DNA of 63,284 nt from Planctomycetota bacterium (GTDB taxonomy: Bacteria; Planctomycetota; JACOTG01; JAJDCM01). The notes below the pieces were generated by a model, which was given only the letters and a program-made list of their open reading frames with translations, had not been told where the DNA came from and searched no databases. The stretch covers positions 1-63,284 of the forward strand of contig JAJDCM010000343.1 in assembly GCA_029260825.1 (NCBI GenBank), in the 5' to 3' direction. Shown piece after piece: positions 26,384 through 34,602 of the stretch. Position numbers and translations under genes: made by a program. Each line of letters opens with the position of its first letter. The stretch's first letter is position 1.

Positions 26384-26992
26384 CTAGAGAAGAACGGTTT
26401 GATCCTTCTCGACTTTCTGGAGAGTGACTTCGTGTTCCTTCAGGGTCTTTTTGAGCTTTTCTTCATCGACCGTACCCTCCTTGAGGTGGAGAATGATCTT
26501 GTTGGTGATGAAACTGTCCACAATTTGCGGATCCGAGTTCAAGGCCGCACGGACCTTGGCTGCTCGAGTCGCTCAGCCAAGCCCCTTGACCTGGAGGACG
26601 TAGCCAACATTGGCGCGAGCTCGTTCTTCCTTGACGAGGCTGACGAACTTCATGCCCTTCTTGGTGAGGGCTGCACTGACCGCTTCCTTGGTGACGAGCG
26701 CGTCCTTCTTGGGGACGAACGTTGCTCGAAGGCCGCTCAGCAACATGCGATCCGTCACCTTTAGACTTGTGAGAGCCTCACGGACCCTCTTGGTGGCGCT
26801 TCAGCCACCTCCGGAAGCTTCGACCACATATACGGTGATCTTTTCTTCCTTGGGCTTACTTGCGGTGGTTTTTGCCGCCGCTTCCTTGGTTCCCACGTCC
26901 GGAATGGATACCGTAGTTTTCGTGGGAGCTCCACAGCCTAGCAGGGTTGTGCTCGCCAGGAGGCACGCGCTAGCAAAGAGCGTTGGATTCAT
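26384..26992 (-). CDS. Putative selenoprotein: lipoprotein with two HMA-like domains and two in-frame UGA (Sec) codons
   Basis: 203 codons from ATG 26992 (AGAGG about 8 bases upstream) to TAG 26384, with in-frame UGA at codons 64 and 140. Residues 1-20 are a lipoprotein signal (LLGC, Cys20), then a Lys/Ala/Thr linker to about 50. Two ferredoxin-like repeats follow, each a strand, a Gly-rich turn, UGA, then a helix: YVVEASGGG-U-SATKRVREAL and YVLQVKGLG-U-ATRAAKVRAAL. This is the heavy-metal-associated (HMA/MerP) pattern with the first Cys of CxxC at the UGA position; the second Cys is Thr or Arg. The mature protein has no Cys except the lipid-bearing one. Each UGA is followed by a bacterial SECIS-like hairpin. 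UGA ends many normal genes here, so a UGA-Trp code is excluded. If Sec is not made, the product is a 63-residue lipoprotein stub. Likely role: envelope redox or soft-metal binding (inference). Confidence 0.78.
26540..26575 (-). promoter_or_regulatory. SECIS-like element 2 (UGA at 26573-26575 plus hairpin)
   Basis: Minus strand: counting the U of UGA as 1, positions 18-36 fold as CAAGG, bulged U, CC, loop GUGC, GG, CCUUG (26558 to 26540): seven base pairs with one bulged U, and G26-U27 in the apical loop. This matches the E. coli fdhF SECIS layout (bulged U, short upper stem, GU in the loop). The sequence GGTCCGTG is shared with element 1. Confidence 0.72.
26771..26803 (-). promoter_or_regulatory. 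SECIS-like element 1 (UGA at 26801-26803 plus hairpin)
   Basis: Minus strand: counting the U of UGA as 1, positions 15-33 fold as GAGGG, bulged U, CC, loop GUGA, GG, CUCUC (26789 to 26771). The loop G and U fall at positions 23 and 24, the same places as the SelB-contacting G23 and U24 of E. coli fdhF. Compared with element 2, two lower-stem pairs differ by compensating changes (G-C versus C-G, and G-C versus A-U). Confidence 0.72.
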
Positions 26993-27199
26993 GATAATCA
27001 CCTCTTCTTGGCCCTCTGAAGGGCATCCAGGTTACTGAGATCACAAGTTAAGGATTCTATACGAGTTCGAGCCTTCGATGTGTAACGCTTTTGTCACAGC
27101 TTCGGTGGATTTCTCTCATGAGTCTCTGCGACGGGTTCCAGGGGCCTTTCGCTCGAACCGATCACCCTTTTCAAGTGTATTGATGTTTGAGCGATCAGA

Positions 27200-27304
27200 A
27201 TGTGGAGGAGTTCCGGACTGAGCCAACATCTGTTGGTTTCTTGTCCTGACGAGAGGGGGCTGGTCTCAAAGATCACCGGGGCGCTGTTTCGACATGACAA
27301 TCCT
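27200..27304 (+). pseudogene. Remnant of an ACT-domain gene (PurU-type N-terminus)
   Basis: From ATG 27200 about 30 codons read as the first strand and helix of an ACT domain: QHLLVSCPDERGLVSKITG then ALFRHD. The pattern SCPD-x-x-GLV-x-x-TG-x-L-x-x-H is characteristic of formyltetrahydrofolate deformylase (PurU). After the Asp the homology stops abruptly, where relatives continue with an Asn-Ile block and the formyl-transferase domain. The frame then runs into DNA that codes for the opposite-strand TPR protein, whose stop codon is at 27327. I read it as the 5-prime stub of a deleted gene. Confidence 0.5.
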
Positions 27305-27326
27305 CGCCAGCCCTTGTTGTCGCTTC

Positions 27327-29600
27327 CTACTGTCCTCGTCGCGGCACTCTCTGTTCGTACGCTGGAAGCTCCAGCATCGAGGGATCGAGATTGTCGAGAG
27401 CCGTTTGTAGCTGTGCGACCAGATCGTCTCGCTTCATCTCGGAAAGCCTGGCTCGCAACATCTTTGCCGTATCTACGGGTGAGATGTTCAAGCCGTCCAG
27501 AGTCGCGGCAACATCCGGGCCCCGATCAAACGAGAGAAGAAGGGCTTCAAGTGCTGTCTCGTAATCCTGGGCTTCGAACCGGATGCGACTTCGACCTGCA
27601 AGCGCCAGGGCGATGTACGGATCTGCGGTCTCCCGGGTGTCCGGACTCTCCTCGATCACTTTTTCGTAGTAGTTGATCGACCGGCCATAAGCGTCGAATG
27701 CCTTTTCTCTGCTTCCAATCTTTCGATGGAACTCGGCGGCGACGAAGGAGGCGAGGCCGGCAAACCAGCGAATCGTGGACGGATCATCGCTCCTCCTCAA
27801 CATCGAGGCATAGGTGGTTTCCAGATCTTCGATTTTTCGAACCTGGAGAAGTCGACCCCGAAGCCGGTCATGAAGGATCCACGAGTTCGGGAAGCGTTTG
27901 ATGCCTTCGTCGAGGAAACGGGTTGCCCTGCGGTGAGCCCCAAGCCACATCAGGAAATCATAGTGCCACTGGACCTGATTATCAGTTCCAAGAGGATGAT
28001 GCAGCAGGACCGAGTAAGCGGAGTGAACATCGGTCAACCACTCCGGTGGCCATTTTCGTTTCTCGGAAATTGCCTTCTTGATGCCTCGGAACCGACCTTC
28101 TGCAAACACGGTGAGAACGGCCATCGAATTCCACTCGGTCACTCCGGTGGGCATGGCTTTCATCGCTTTTTCCGCGAGAGCGTAGGCTTCGGTGAGGTTG
28201 TTTCCCTGGTAGTAATCGATCAGGGACAGGACCGCATCGAGGCGCCAGCTGTTTTCACCGAGAGACTTCGCTTCCAGGGCGGCCTGGCGCGCTTCGTGGT
28301 ACTTGGACCGTGCCAGCCGCTTGGCCGTCGCCGGGTCGGCGGTGAGAAGCTGATCGGTTTTTGGTGTCACTCCCAGAGCGTGATCTGCCTCCAGAGCGTA
28401 GGCGAGAGATGCTTCCGCCAGTTCGAGGAGGGCCTTTGGATCTTTCGGACTCGAGCCCGATGCCTCGGATTTATTCTTTAGCTTCGACTCGATGGTCATC
28501 CAGTTGGTGTCTTCGGGAGACGGATAGGTGGCTCCCTTCAAGGCTGCAGACCACCCCTGGGTGTTGACCGCCTCAGAACTCGTTGACAGTCCCTGGTGCA
28601 CGACGGAAAGCCACTGGGCCCGCTCGGACGCCGTGCTTGACTCCCCGAGTTTCTTCAGGGCGGCCAGGAGTTCCTCTCGTTCCGAATCCGGCATGGGAAC
28701 GGCGAGGGCGTCGGGAATCAAGTCGATGGCCGCATCGGATTTCGATCGGGCCAATGCCTTTCGGGAGAGCTTGCTGAGTTCCGCATCGAAGCCAAAAATT
28801 CCAAGGCGGAGGAGGTCGACGGATGCGATATCACCATGCTTGAGCGCGGCGTCAAGAAGAGCCTTCCGAAGTTCCTGGTCACCTTCCAGATATGCCTTTT
28901 CTACCGCGGTACGGTCACGGCTGTCGTGGCTGGCAACCCGCTCCAGGATCGGTCGATCGCCTCGAACAACGATGGGAGGGGTGATTCCCCTGTTCGTGAT
29001 TCCATCGGCGATCGCCTGAAAGACGGAGTCCGTGTCAAAGGCGTAATAGACATCATAGGTCTCGTTGCCGTCAAGTTCGACCATCACGTGGCGCGGTGCG
29101 ACCCTCTCTCCGTCGAAGTACTTCTCGTAGAGACCGGGTTCGATGGCGATGTGTTCTCCGCAGGTGACCTGACCGAAACGGGGGCACTCGATTCTCTTGC
29201 CCTCCTCGTCGAAATCTCGGGGAGTGTGACGATAGACCGAGGCGATCACGGTGATGTATGGCTCGTACAGCTTGGTGATCTCGGGCATCCGATAGCGGAT
29301 TCCGGCGTAGTGTTCGCTGGCGATCTCCCCGTCCATGTTCACGCAGATCAGGATGGGCTTTTCAGTTTCTTTCGAAACGGCCTGGGCGTCTGCCCAGGTT
29401 CGCTGCCACGTGATGAGGCAGGGCTTTGCCCAGTCGTCCGCGGTGGGAGCCGGCCACATTTTTTCCCGATTTACGCCGGGTTGAGCCATTCCCTCGCCCT
29501 GAAGCATGACAAACATCAAAAGGGCCGCGAGAAGGGTAGAAATGCTGCGGAATCCACAGCGACGAGGAGAAATGGAGAGTGTGTACACGATCGGCCTCAT
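27327..29600 (-). CDS. Secreted thioredoxin-like / TPR protein
   Basis: 757 residues; ATG 29600 has no good Shine-Dalgarno site but is the only start that includes the signal peptide (LLAALLMFVMLQGEGMAQP). Residues about 60-200 look like a thioredoxin-type fold used in planctomycetal secreted proteins: TWADAQAVSKETEKPILICV followed by NMDGEIASEHYAG. The CxxC site is absent, so it is not a disulfide oxidoreductase. The rest is helical: HEAT/TPR-like repeats, with clear TPR character in the last 300 residues (YHEARQAALEAKSLGENSW; AFDAYGRSINYYEKVIEESPD; YETALEALLLSFDRGPD). Such proteins usually act as assembly or binding scaffolds. Nothing shows the partner. Divergent from the MoxR-Bat operon by about 150 bases. 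Confidence 0.75.
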   Translation of the reverse strand: MRPIVYTLSISPRRCGFRSISTLLAALLMFVMLQGEGMAQPGVNREKMWPAPTADDWAKPCLITWQRTWADAQAVSKETEKPILICVNMDGEIASEHYAGIRYRMPEITKLYEPYITVIASVYRHTPRDFDEEGKRIECPRFGQVTCGEHIAIEPGLYEKYFDGERVAPRHVMVELDGNETYDVYYAFDTDSVFQAIADGITNRGITPPIVVRGDRPILERVASHDSRDRTAVEKAYLEGDQELRKALLDAALKHGDIASVDLLRLGIFGFDAELSKLSRKALARSKSDAAIDLIPDALAVPMPDSEREELLAALKKLGESSTASERAQWLSVVHQGLSTSSEAVNTQGWSAALKGATYPSPEDTNWMTIESKLKNKSEASGSSPKDPKALLELAEASLAYALEADHALGVTPKTDQLLTADPATAKRLARSKYHEARQAALEAKSLGENSWRLDAVLSLIDYYQGNNLTEAYALAEKAMKAMPTGVTEWNSMAVLTVFAEGRFRGIKKAISEKRKWPPEWLTDVHSAYSVLLHHPLGTDNQVQWHYDFLMWLGAHRRATRFLDEGIKRFPNSWILHDRLRGRLLQVRKIEDLETTYASMLRRSDDPSTIRWFAGLASFVAAEFHRKIGSREKAFDAYGRSINYYEKVIEESPDTRETADPYIALALAGRSRIRFEAQDYETALEALLLSFDRGPDVAATLDGLNISPVDTAKMLRARLSEMKRDDLVAQLQTALDNLDPSMLELPAYEQRVPRRGQ

Positions 29601-29752
29601 AAAGTAGGTTGTCGGGGTATCGGACCAGTATAGTCCCCAAACCTGGATGTGGCAACACTACAATCGAGGGAAGAAAGTCTGGCCTTGATCCCGCCCCGGG
29701 CCAATCCGTATGATCTTGCGCTTTCACCCGATTAGAGGAGCCTTGAAACCTC

Positions 29753-30742
29753 GTGACCGACGTTCAAGCTGTCGCCAAGCGTGTTGAGCAAGAAAGTGCC
29801 TTCCTTCGGGACGTGGTCCGCGAAGTAGAGAGAGTGATCGTCGGCCAGAAGTCCCTCCTCGATGGCATGTTGATCGGACTTTTGGCGAACGGACACGTAC
29901 TTCTTGAGGGTGTCCCCGGCCTCGCCAAGACCCTGGCTGTCGAGTCTCTTGCCAGGGCTCTAGGAGGAACGTTTCACCGCATTCAATTCACGCCTGATCT
30001 TCTGCCGTCGGATCTCCTCGGGACCCAGGTTTACAACCCGAAGACCGGAGAGTGGACGGTAAGAGAAGGGCCTGTTTTTGGGAACTTCGTTCTTGCCGAT
30101 GAGATCAACCGATCGCCGGCGAAGGTGCAATCCGCCCTCCTGGAAGCGATGCAGGAGCGGCAAGTCACTCTGGCAGGAGAGACCCGCCCTCTACCCGCGC
30201 CATTTCTGGTTCTCGCCACCCAGAACCCGGTCGAGCAAGAGGGCACCTATCATCTCCCCGAAGCTCAGATCGATCGGTTCATGCTGAAAGTCCTCGTCGG
30301 GTATCCAAAGAAGGATGAGGAAGCACTGATCATTCGCCGGATGGCCATGACCAGAGATCGTCCCACGGTTTCTGAGGTCGCCACACCCGAGCAGATCATG
30401 GCGGCGAGAGAGATCCTCGACACGGTTTACGTGGACGACAAGATCGTTACTTATATCGTCAACCTGGTGTTCGCCACTCGCTCGCCAGAAGATTGCGGCC
30501 TACAAGATTTAAAACCTCTGATCCTCTATGGCGCCTCACCCCGGGCCTCCATTGCTTTGACCCAGGCCTCCCGAGCACGCGCATTTCTCGACGGCCGGGG
30601 TTTCGTGACTCCTCAAGACATCAAGCTCGTGGGGATGGATGTGTTGCGCCATCGAGTCATCACGACGTTTGAAGCGGAGGCCGAGGGCCTGACCTCGGTT
30701 GATGTGATCCAAAGAGTCTTCGATACCGTACCCGTACCCTGA
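29753..30742 (+). CDS. MoxR-family AAA+ ATPase
   Basis: 329 residues, GTG start, GAGGAG about 12 bases upstream. Walker A is GVPGLAKT, Walker B VLADEINR, and sensor 1 lies in LVLATQNPVEQEGTYHLPEAQ, a stretch diagnostic for MoxR proteins. The C-terminal lid (QDIKLVGMDVLRHR) is complete. MoxR ATPases act as chaperones that load or activate vWA-domain partners; here it opens an operon of DUF58 and Bat proteins, five of which follow with 4-bp overlaps, so it most likely serves the vWA proteins encoded downstream. It is the only gene in the operon separated from its neighbour (by 17 bases). Confidence 0.93.
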   Translation: MTDVQAVAKRVEQESAFLRDVVREVERVIVGQKSLLDGMLIGLLANGHVLLEGVPGLAKTLAVESLARALGGTFHRIQFTPDLLPSDLLGTQVYNPKTGEWTVREGPVFGNFVLADEINRSPAKVQSALLEAMQERQVTLAGETRPLPAPFLVLATQNPVEQEGTYHLPEAQIDRFMLKVLVGYPKKDEEALIIRRMAMTRDRPTVSEVATPEQIMAAREILDTVYVDDKIVTYIVNLVFATRSPEDCGLQDLKPLILYGASPRASIALTQASRARAFLDGRGFVTPQDIKLVGMDVLRHRVITTFEAEAEGLTSVDVIQRVFDTVPVP

Positions 30743-30759
30743 GACTTTGAGGATGTGGC

Positions 30760-31674
30760 ATGGTTGAGGATCATGAAGTTGAGCTCGCCGAGGTCCTCAA
30801 TGAGGTCCGGCGCATCGAGGTGCAGAGCAACCGACTCGTCACCGATATGATGGCGGGTGGATACAGCTCTGTTTTCCGCGGATCTGGAATCGAGTTCGAC
30901 GAGGTCCGAGAATACGTGGATGGGGACGACCCCCGGACGGTGGACTGGAATGTCACCGCCAGGATGGGGCGTCCGTACGTCAAGAAGTACGTGGATGAAC
31001 GGGATCTGACCATGGTGTTTCTTCTGGATGTTTCTGCATCCATGGGAGGAGGCTTTGGTTACTGGTCTGCTCGTCAAATGGCAGCCCGGGTCTGTGCTTG
31101 TCTTGGGTTGTCGGCGGTCCGAAACAACGACAAGGTGGGTTTCATTGCATTCAGTCATACCGTCGACAAGTACATTCCCCCGAGCAGCGGAGTCGAACAT
31201 GTCCTTCGGATCGTGCGGGACTGTCTGATTCTTCCAGGAGCTAGCGAGAAGACCGCCATTGAACCGGCGCTCGAGTTTGCCGCCAGTGTGATTCGGCGCC
31301 GAGCGATTCTTTTTCTGGTCTCCGACTTTCTGAGTCCAGGATGGGTCGAGTCGCTTCGGTTGTGTGCAAAGAGACACGATCTCACCGCGGTTCGGCTCCT
31401 GAATCCTGAGCTGGTCCCGCCGAAAACCGGGCTTGTTCGCCTGCGCGATCCGGAAACCGGAAAAGAGCAGCTTGTGGACTTTGGGAGCCGCCGGGTTCGA
31501 AACGCCTATGCGAATCGGGTCAACGAGTTTCATGCCAGAACCGAGGCCGAGTTCCGCCGGGCCAGAGTCGATCTCATGGATGTGAAGGTGCCACGAGAGA
31601 AGGACCCGGATGCAGTCTCCCGCCCGATTCTGAACTTCTTTCGAATGCGCGAGCTTCGCGGAGCTCATCGATGA
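30760..31674 (+). CDS. DUF58 protein (vWA-like)
   Basis: 304 residues. The family signature is intact: GGYSSVFRGSGIEFDEVREY then DGDDPRTVDWNVTARMGRPYVK, and a vWA-like domain with the MIDAS motif DVSASMGGG followed by SHTVDKYIPP. No membrane segment is present, so it should be cytoplasmic, next to the membrane-bound Bat proteins. DUF58 proteins almost always accompany MoxR and are thought to be its clients. The last base pairs overlap the next gene (ATGA). Confidence 0.92.
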   Translation: MVEDHEVELAEVLNEVRRIEVQSNRLVTDMMAGGYSSVFRGSGIEFDEVREYVDGDDPRTVDWNVTARMGRPYVKKYVDERDLTMVFLLDVSASMGGGFGYWSARQMAARVCACLGLSAVRNNDKVGFIAFSHTVDKYIPPSSGVEHVLRIVRDCLILPGASEKTAIEPALEFAASVIRRRAILFLVSDFLSPGWVESLRLCAKRHDLTAVRLLNPELVPPKTGLVRLRDPETGKEQLVDFGSRRVRNAYANRVNEFHARTEAEFRRARVDLMDVKVPREKDPDAVSRPILNFFRMRELRGAHR

Positions 31675-32603
31675 AGTTTGCCTTCCTCTCCCTCTTCCTT
31701 GCCATCTGGTGCCCACCGTCCTGGTCGACCCCGGAGGCCGATCTTTCCGTGCGGCTTGAGGTGGAGTCGACGACCGTCGAGTTCGGGAAGGCATTTACCA
31801 TCACGGTGATTCGCTCCTTTCCGGAGGGGTTCTCCCCGGATGAGTTCCTGGAAGAGTCTCTTTTTCCACTCCTCTTGCAGAGTGGGTCCCTCACTCGTGG
31901 GCGAAATGAGGGCCGGATCGAAGAGACCCTTGAGTTTCAATGCTACGCCTTTAGCCTCGAGGACATTTCCGTTGTTCCTCGATTCCGGGGAAAGACTGCG
32001 GGGTCAGCCGACGAACTCGAGGTCTTCGGAGATGAAGTTGTCTTCAAGATAACGCCATCGGTGGATCCAACTGCCCCCGGCGCCTTTGAACTCCCGTCTG
32101 ATCTCCTGCCCGCACCCTTTTCCTGGGGACAAGCGATCGGACTCTCCACTGTAGGTCTTCTGGTCCTGGCCATTGTGATCATCGGACTGTGGCGTTTGCG
32201 CGAAAGCAAAAAGCGAGGAGAGGTTGAACCGCCGCCTCCCGACCCTCACCACCGTGCCATCACCCGGCTTGCCACGCTTGGTGCGTCTGATCCAGAGACG
32301 ATTGAGGATGTGGGAGTCTTCTATCTCGAAGCTACGTCGCTCGTACGAGACTACATCGAAGATCGTTTCCTGGTTTCCGGCCCCCAGATGACGACCGAGG
32401 AGTTCTTGCATTCGGAAGAAGTTGATCAGGCTCTTGCGGCCTGGAAGGAATCCATGCTGAGTGAGTTCTTGACTCTCTGCGATCGGGTGAAGTTTGGCCG
32501 GCATCCATCCGCTCCCTCCGACCGGAGGAGCCTACTGGAGGCAGCCGAGGCATTCCTGATGGAGACGAAGCCCCCGGGCGAAGAGGAGAATCTTCAGGCA
32601 TGA
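31671..32603 (+). CDS. Membrane protein of the Bat operon (DUF4381/BatD-like)
   Basis: 310 residues with ATGA overlap on both sides. Signal peptide (MKFAFLSLFLAIWCPPSWS), a periplasmic beta domain (about 25-140; LSVRLEVESTTVEFGKAFT resembles the Ig-like domains of BatD), one membrane segment (GLSTVGLLVLAIVIIGLW) and a helical cytoplasmic tail of about 120 residues with the pattern FYLEATSLVRDYIEDRF...TTEEFL, as seen in DUF4381 proteins. It probably anchors or regulates the vWA proteins encoded next to it. No enzymatic motif is visible. Confidence 0.8.
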   Translation: MKFAFLSLFLAIWCPPSWSTPEADLSVRLEVESTTVEFGKAFTITVIRSFPEGFSPDEFLEESLFPLLLQSGSLTRGRNEGRIEETLEFQCYAFSLEDISVVPRFRGKTAGSADELEVFGDEVVFKITPSVDPTAPGAFELPSDLLPAPFSWGQAIGLSTVGLLVLAIVIIGLWRLRESKKRGEVEPPPPDPHHRAITRLATLGASDPETIEDVGVFYLEATSLVRDYIEDRFLVSGPQMTTEEFLHSEEVDQALAAWKESMLSEFLTLCDRVKFGRHPSAPSDRRSLLEAAEAFLMETKPPGEEENLQA

Positions 32604-33598
32604 TTGAATTCTCCTCGCTCCGGGAACTGTCGTTTCTTGATCCGTGGTTTCTTTTGTTCGGGCTCTTGGTGCCATTTCTGCTTCGATTGCGGGTCCGCCG
32701 GGGGGCTCCCGGAGTCGTGTTTGCTCCTTCCATGTTTCTGGGAGAGGGGCTTCCCATCTCGCTCCGAGTCCGGCTCCGTCATCTGCCGATGATCTTGAGA
32801 ACCCTGAGTCTACTTCTGGCGGTGGTAGCCCTTGCACGCCCCATCCAGCGCAGCCGTCTTCCCATCGAAACCGAAGGGATTGACATTGTTCTTTGCCTCG
32901 ACGTTTCATCCTCGATGCTGGCCAATGACATGGATCGGGATCGGACTCGATTGGACGTCGCCAAGGATGCGGCAAAGAACTTCATCTCGGGACGATCCGA
33001 TGATCGAATGGGTCTGGTTACTTTTGCTCGTTATCCGGATCTGAAATGTCCGTTGACCCTGGACCATGGAGCACTGAAGGGACTCCTTTCCGATGTCGCT
33101 CTGGTTCAGGTCGAGGGTCCGGAAGACGCGACCGGTGTGGGAACGGCGGTTGCACGGGGAGCTCAGTTGCTACGAGGAAGTTCCTCCAAGTCCAAGGTTC
33201 TCATCCTGTTGACAGATGGGGAAGAGAATGTTGCGAACAGCGAGGCTCTCACCGAGATTGCCCCTCTACATGCAGCCCAGCTTTGTGAGGAACTTGGGAT
33301 CAAGGTCTACACGATTGCCGCGGGTATTGGGCGGAGAGGTCCGAGCGGAAGCTGGATCAAACTCGATGTTCGTCAGGTAAAAGTGCTTGCTGAACGAACC
33401 GGAGGTGTCTTCTTCGAGGCGAAGGACGCCGGTGCCGTCGAGGGAGTTTATGCGTCGATCGATGAGCTGGAAAAGGCCTCTCTTTCCGAACCTCGTTTTC
33501 GAATCGAAGAGCGATTCCTTCCCTTTCTATTGCTATCGGTCGGCCTGCTTGCTGCCAGCCTGTTCCTTCGATTTACCGTCTTTGAGGTGTTGCCATGA
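32600..33598 (+). CDS. BatA-type vWA membrane protein
   Basis: 332 residues. Two N-terminal membrane segments (FLDPWFLLFGLLVPFLLRL and MILRTLSLLLAVVALARP), then a vWA domain with an intact MIDAS motif DVSSSMLAND, TFARYPD and the TDGEENV loop, and a final membrane segment (FLPFLLLSVGLLAASLF). This is the BatA/aerotolerance layout: a vWA domain held in the periplasm between membrane helices. The start overlaps the upstream stop and its own stop overlaps the start of the next gene, both as ATGA. Role inferred from the family: stress or envelope integrity, with MoxR as chaperone. Confidence 0.9.
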   Translation: MIEFSSLRELSFLDPWFLLFGLLVPFLLRLRVRRGAPGVVFAPSMFLGEGLPISLRVRLRHLPMILRTLSLLLAVVALARPIQRSRLPIETEGIDIVLCLDVSSSMLANDMDRDRTRLDVAKDAAKNFISGRSDDRMGLVTFARYPDLKCPLTLDHGALKGLLSDVALVQVEGPEDATGVGTAVARGAQLLRGSSSKSKVLILLTDGEENVANSEALTEIAPLHAAQLCEELGIKVYTIAAGIGRRGPSGSWIKLDVRQVKVLAERTGGVFFEAKDAGAVEGVYASIDELEKASLSEPRFRIEERFLPFLLLSVGLLAASLFLRFTVFEVLP

Positions 33599-34602
33599 CC
33601 CTTGACGACTACATCCTGTTCCCGTCTTTTTTGCCCTGGCTCCTTGTCGTTCCGGCGGGTTGGTTCCTCGCGCGGATTCTGAATCGTCGCCGGTCGAAGA
33701 ATCTCGAGAAGCTGGTCGGTCGTCGAGTGGGTCGTCTTGTCACCGATCTTTCCCTGCGGCAGCGCAACCTGGGCGGAACTCTCACCTGGATCGGAGTTCT
33801 TTTTTCGATCGTGGCACTTCTTCAGCCTCTCGGGCGGGAAGGAATGGGGAGGATCGAGCAAAGAGGGGTTGATCTCCTCATCTGTCTTGACGTTTCTCAA
33901 TCCATGCTTGCAAAAGACGTCCATCCGAGTCGACTTCTTCGAGCGCGACGAGAAATTCGGGAGCTTGTCCAGCGCATTCATGGTGATCGACTGGGACTCG
34001 TCGTGTTTGCCGGAGAGGCCCGGCTCTTCGTTCCCTTGACCCAGGACATGGATTCGTTCGTGGAGCTTGTGGATCTGGCCGATCCGTTGAGCATCGAGCG
34101 GGGAGGCACCGATCTTGGAGCGGCGCTTCGCACGGCTCTTGATGCCTTCTCCGGAAAGACAGGAGAGCACGAGGTTGTCATCTTGATCACCGACGGAGAG
34201 GATCTTTCGGGCGAGGGGCTTCTTGCAGCAAAGGCTTGCCGGGAGAGAAACGTCACCGTTCATTGCATGGGGATCGGGGGCGTCGGCGGTAGCAAGATCG
34301 TGGTTTCCGACGGAGAGCAGGAGATGTTTCTTCGGGATGAGAGTGGAAATGATGTCATTTCGGCGATGGATCCAGCAAGCCTGAGCCGGATTGCTGAAGA
34401 AACGGGAGGTGACTTCATCGACGCCAGTGAGCGGCCTCTTCCTCTTCTGGAACTCTACAAGAGTCGAGTTGTTCCGATGGCCCAAAAGGCGTTTGAAACG
34501 GAGGAGCGTCGGGATCGCACGAATTTCTTCCAGTGGCCCCTCCTTGTTGCCGTCTTGTTCTGGATGTTTGAGCTTTGCCTCACAGATCGGAGGAATTCGT
34601 GA
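33595..34602 (+). CDS. BatB-type vWA membrane protein
   Basis: 335 residues, parallel in build to the preceding gene: N-terminal membrane segments (FPSFLPWLLVVPAGWFLA and GGTLTWIGVLFSIVALLQP), a vWA domain with MIDAS motif DVSQSMLAKD and ITDGEDLSG, and a C-terminal membrane segment (FFQWPLLVAVLFWMFEL). It lies second after the BatA-like gene as in classical Bat operons. Both MIDAS motifs are complete, so metal-dependent ligand binding is expected. Confidence 0.9.
   Translation: MTLDDYILFPSFLPWLLVVPAGWFLARILNRRRSKNLEKLVGRRVGRLVTDLSLRQRNLGGTLTWIGVLFSIVALLQPLGREGMGRIEQRGVDLLICLDVSQSMLAKDVHPSRLLRARREIRELVQRIHGDRLGLVVFAGEARLFVPLTQDMDSFVELVDLADPLSIERGGTDLGAALRTALDAFSGKTGEHEVVILITDGEDLSGEGLLAAKACRERNVTVHCMGIGGVGGSKIVVSDGEQEMFLRDESGNDVISAMDPASLSRIAEETGGDFIDASERPLPLLELYKSRVVPMAQKAFETEERRDRTNFFQWPLLVAVLFWMFELCLTDRRNS

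Noticed and set aside
26297..26764. Plus-strand frame (155 codons) opposite the putative selenoprotein
   Set aside because: It runs through the minus-strand terminator hairpin and lacks a ribosome site; the minus strand has lipobox, repeated domains and hairpins.
26384..27001. UGA read as tryptophan (genetic code 4)
   Set aside because: Many intact genes in the window end in UGA, several in ATGA overlaps, so UGA is a normal stop here; special decoding is needed only at these two sites.
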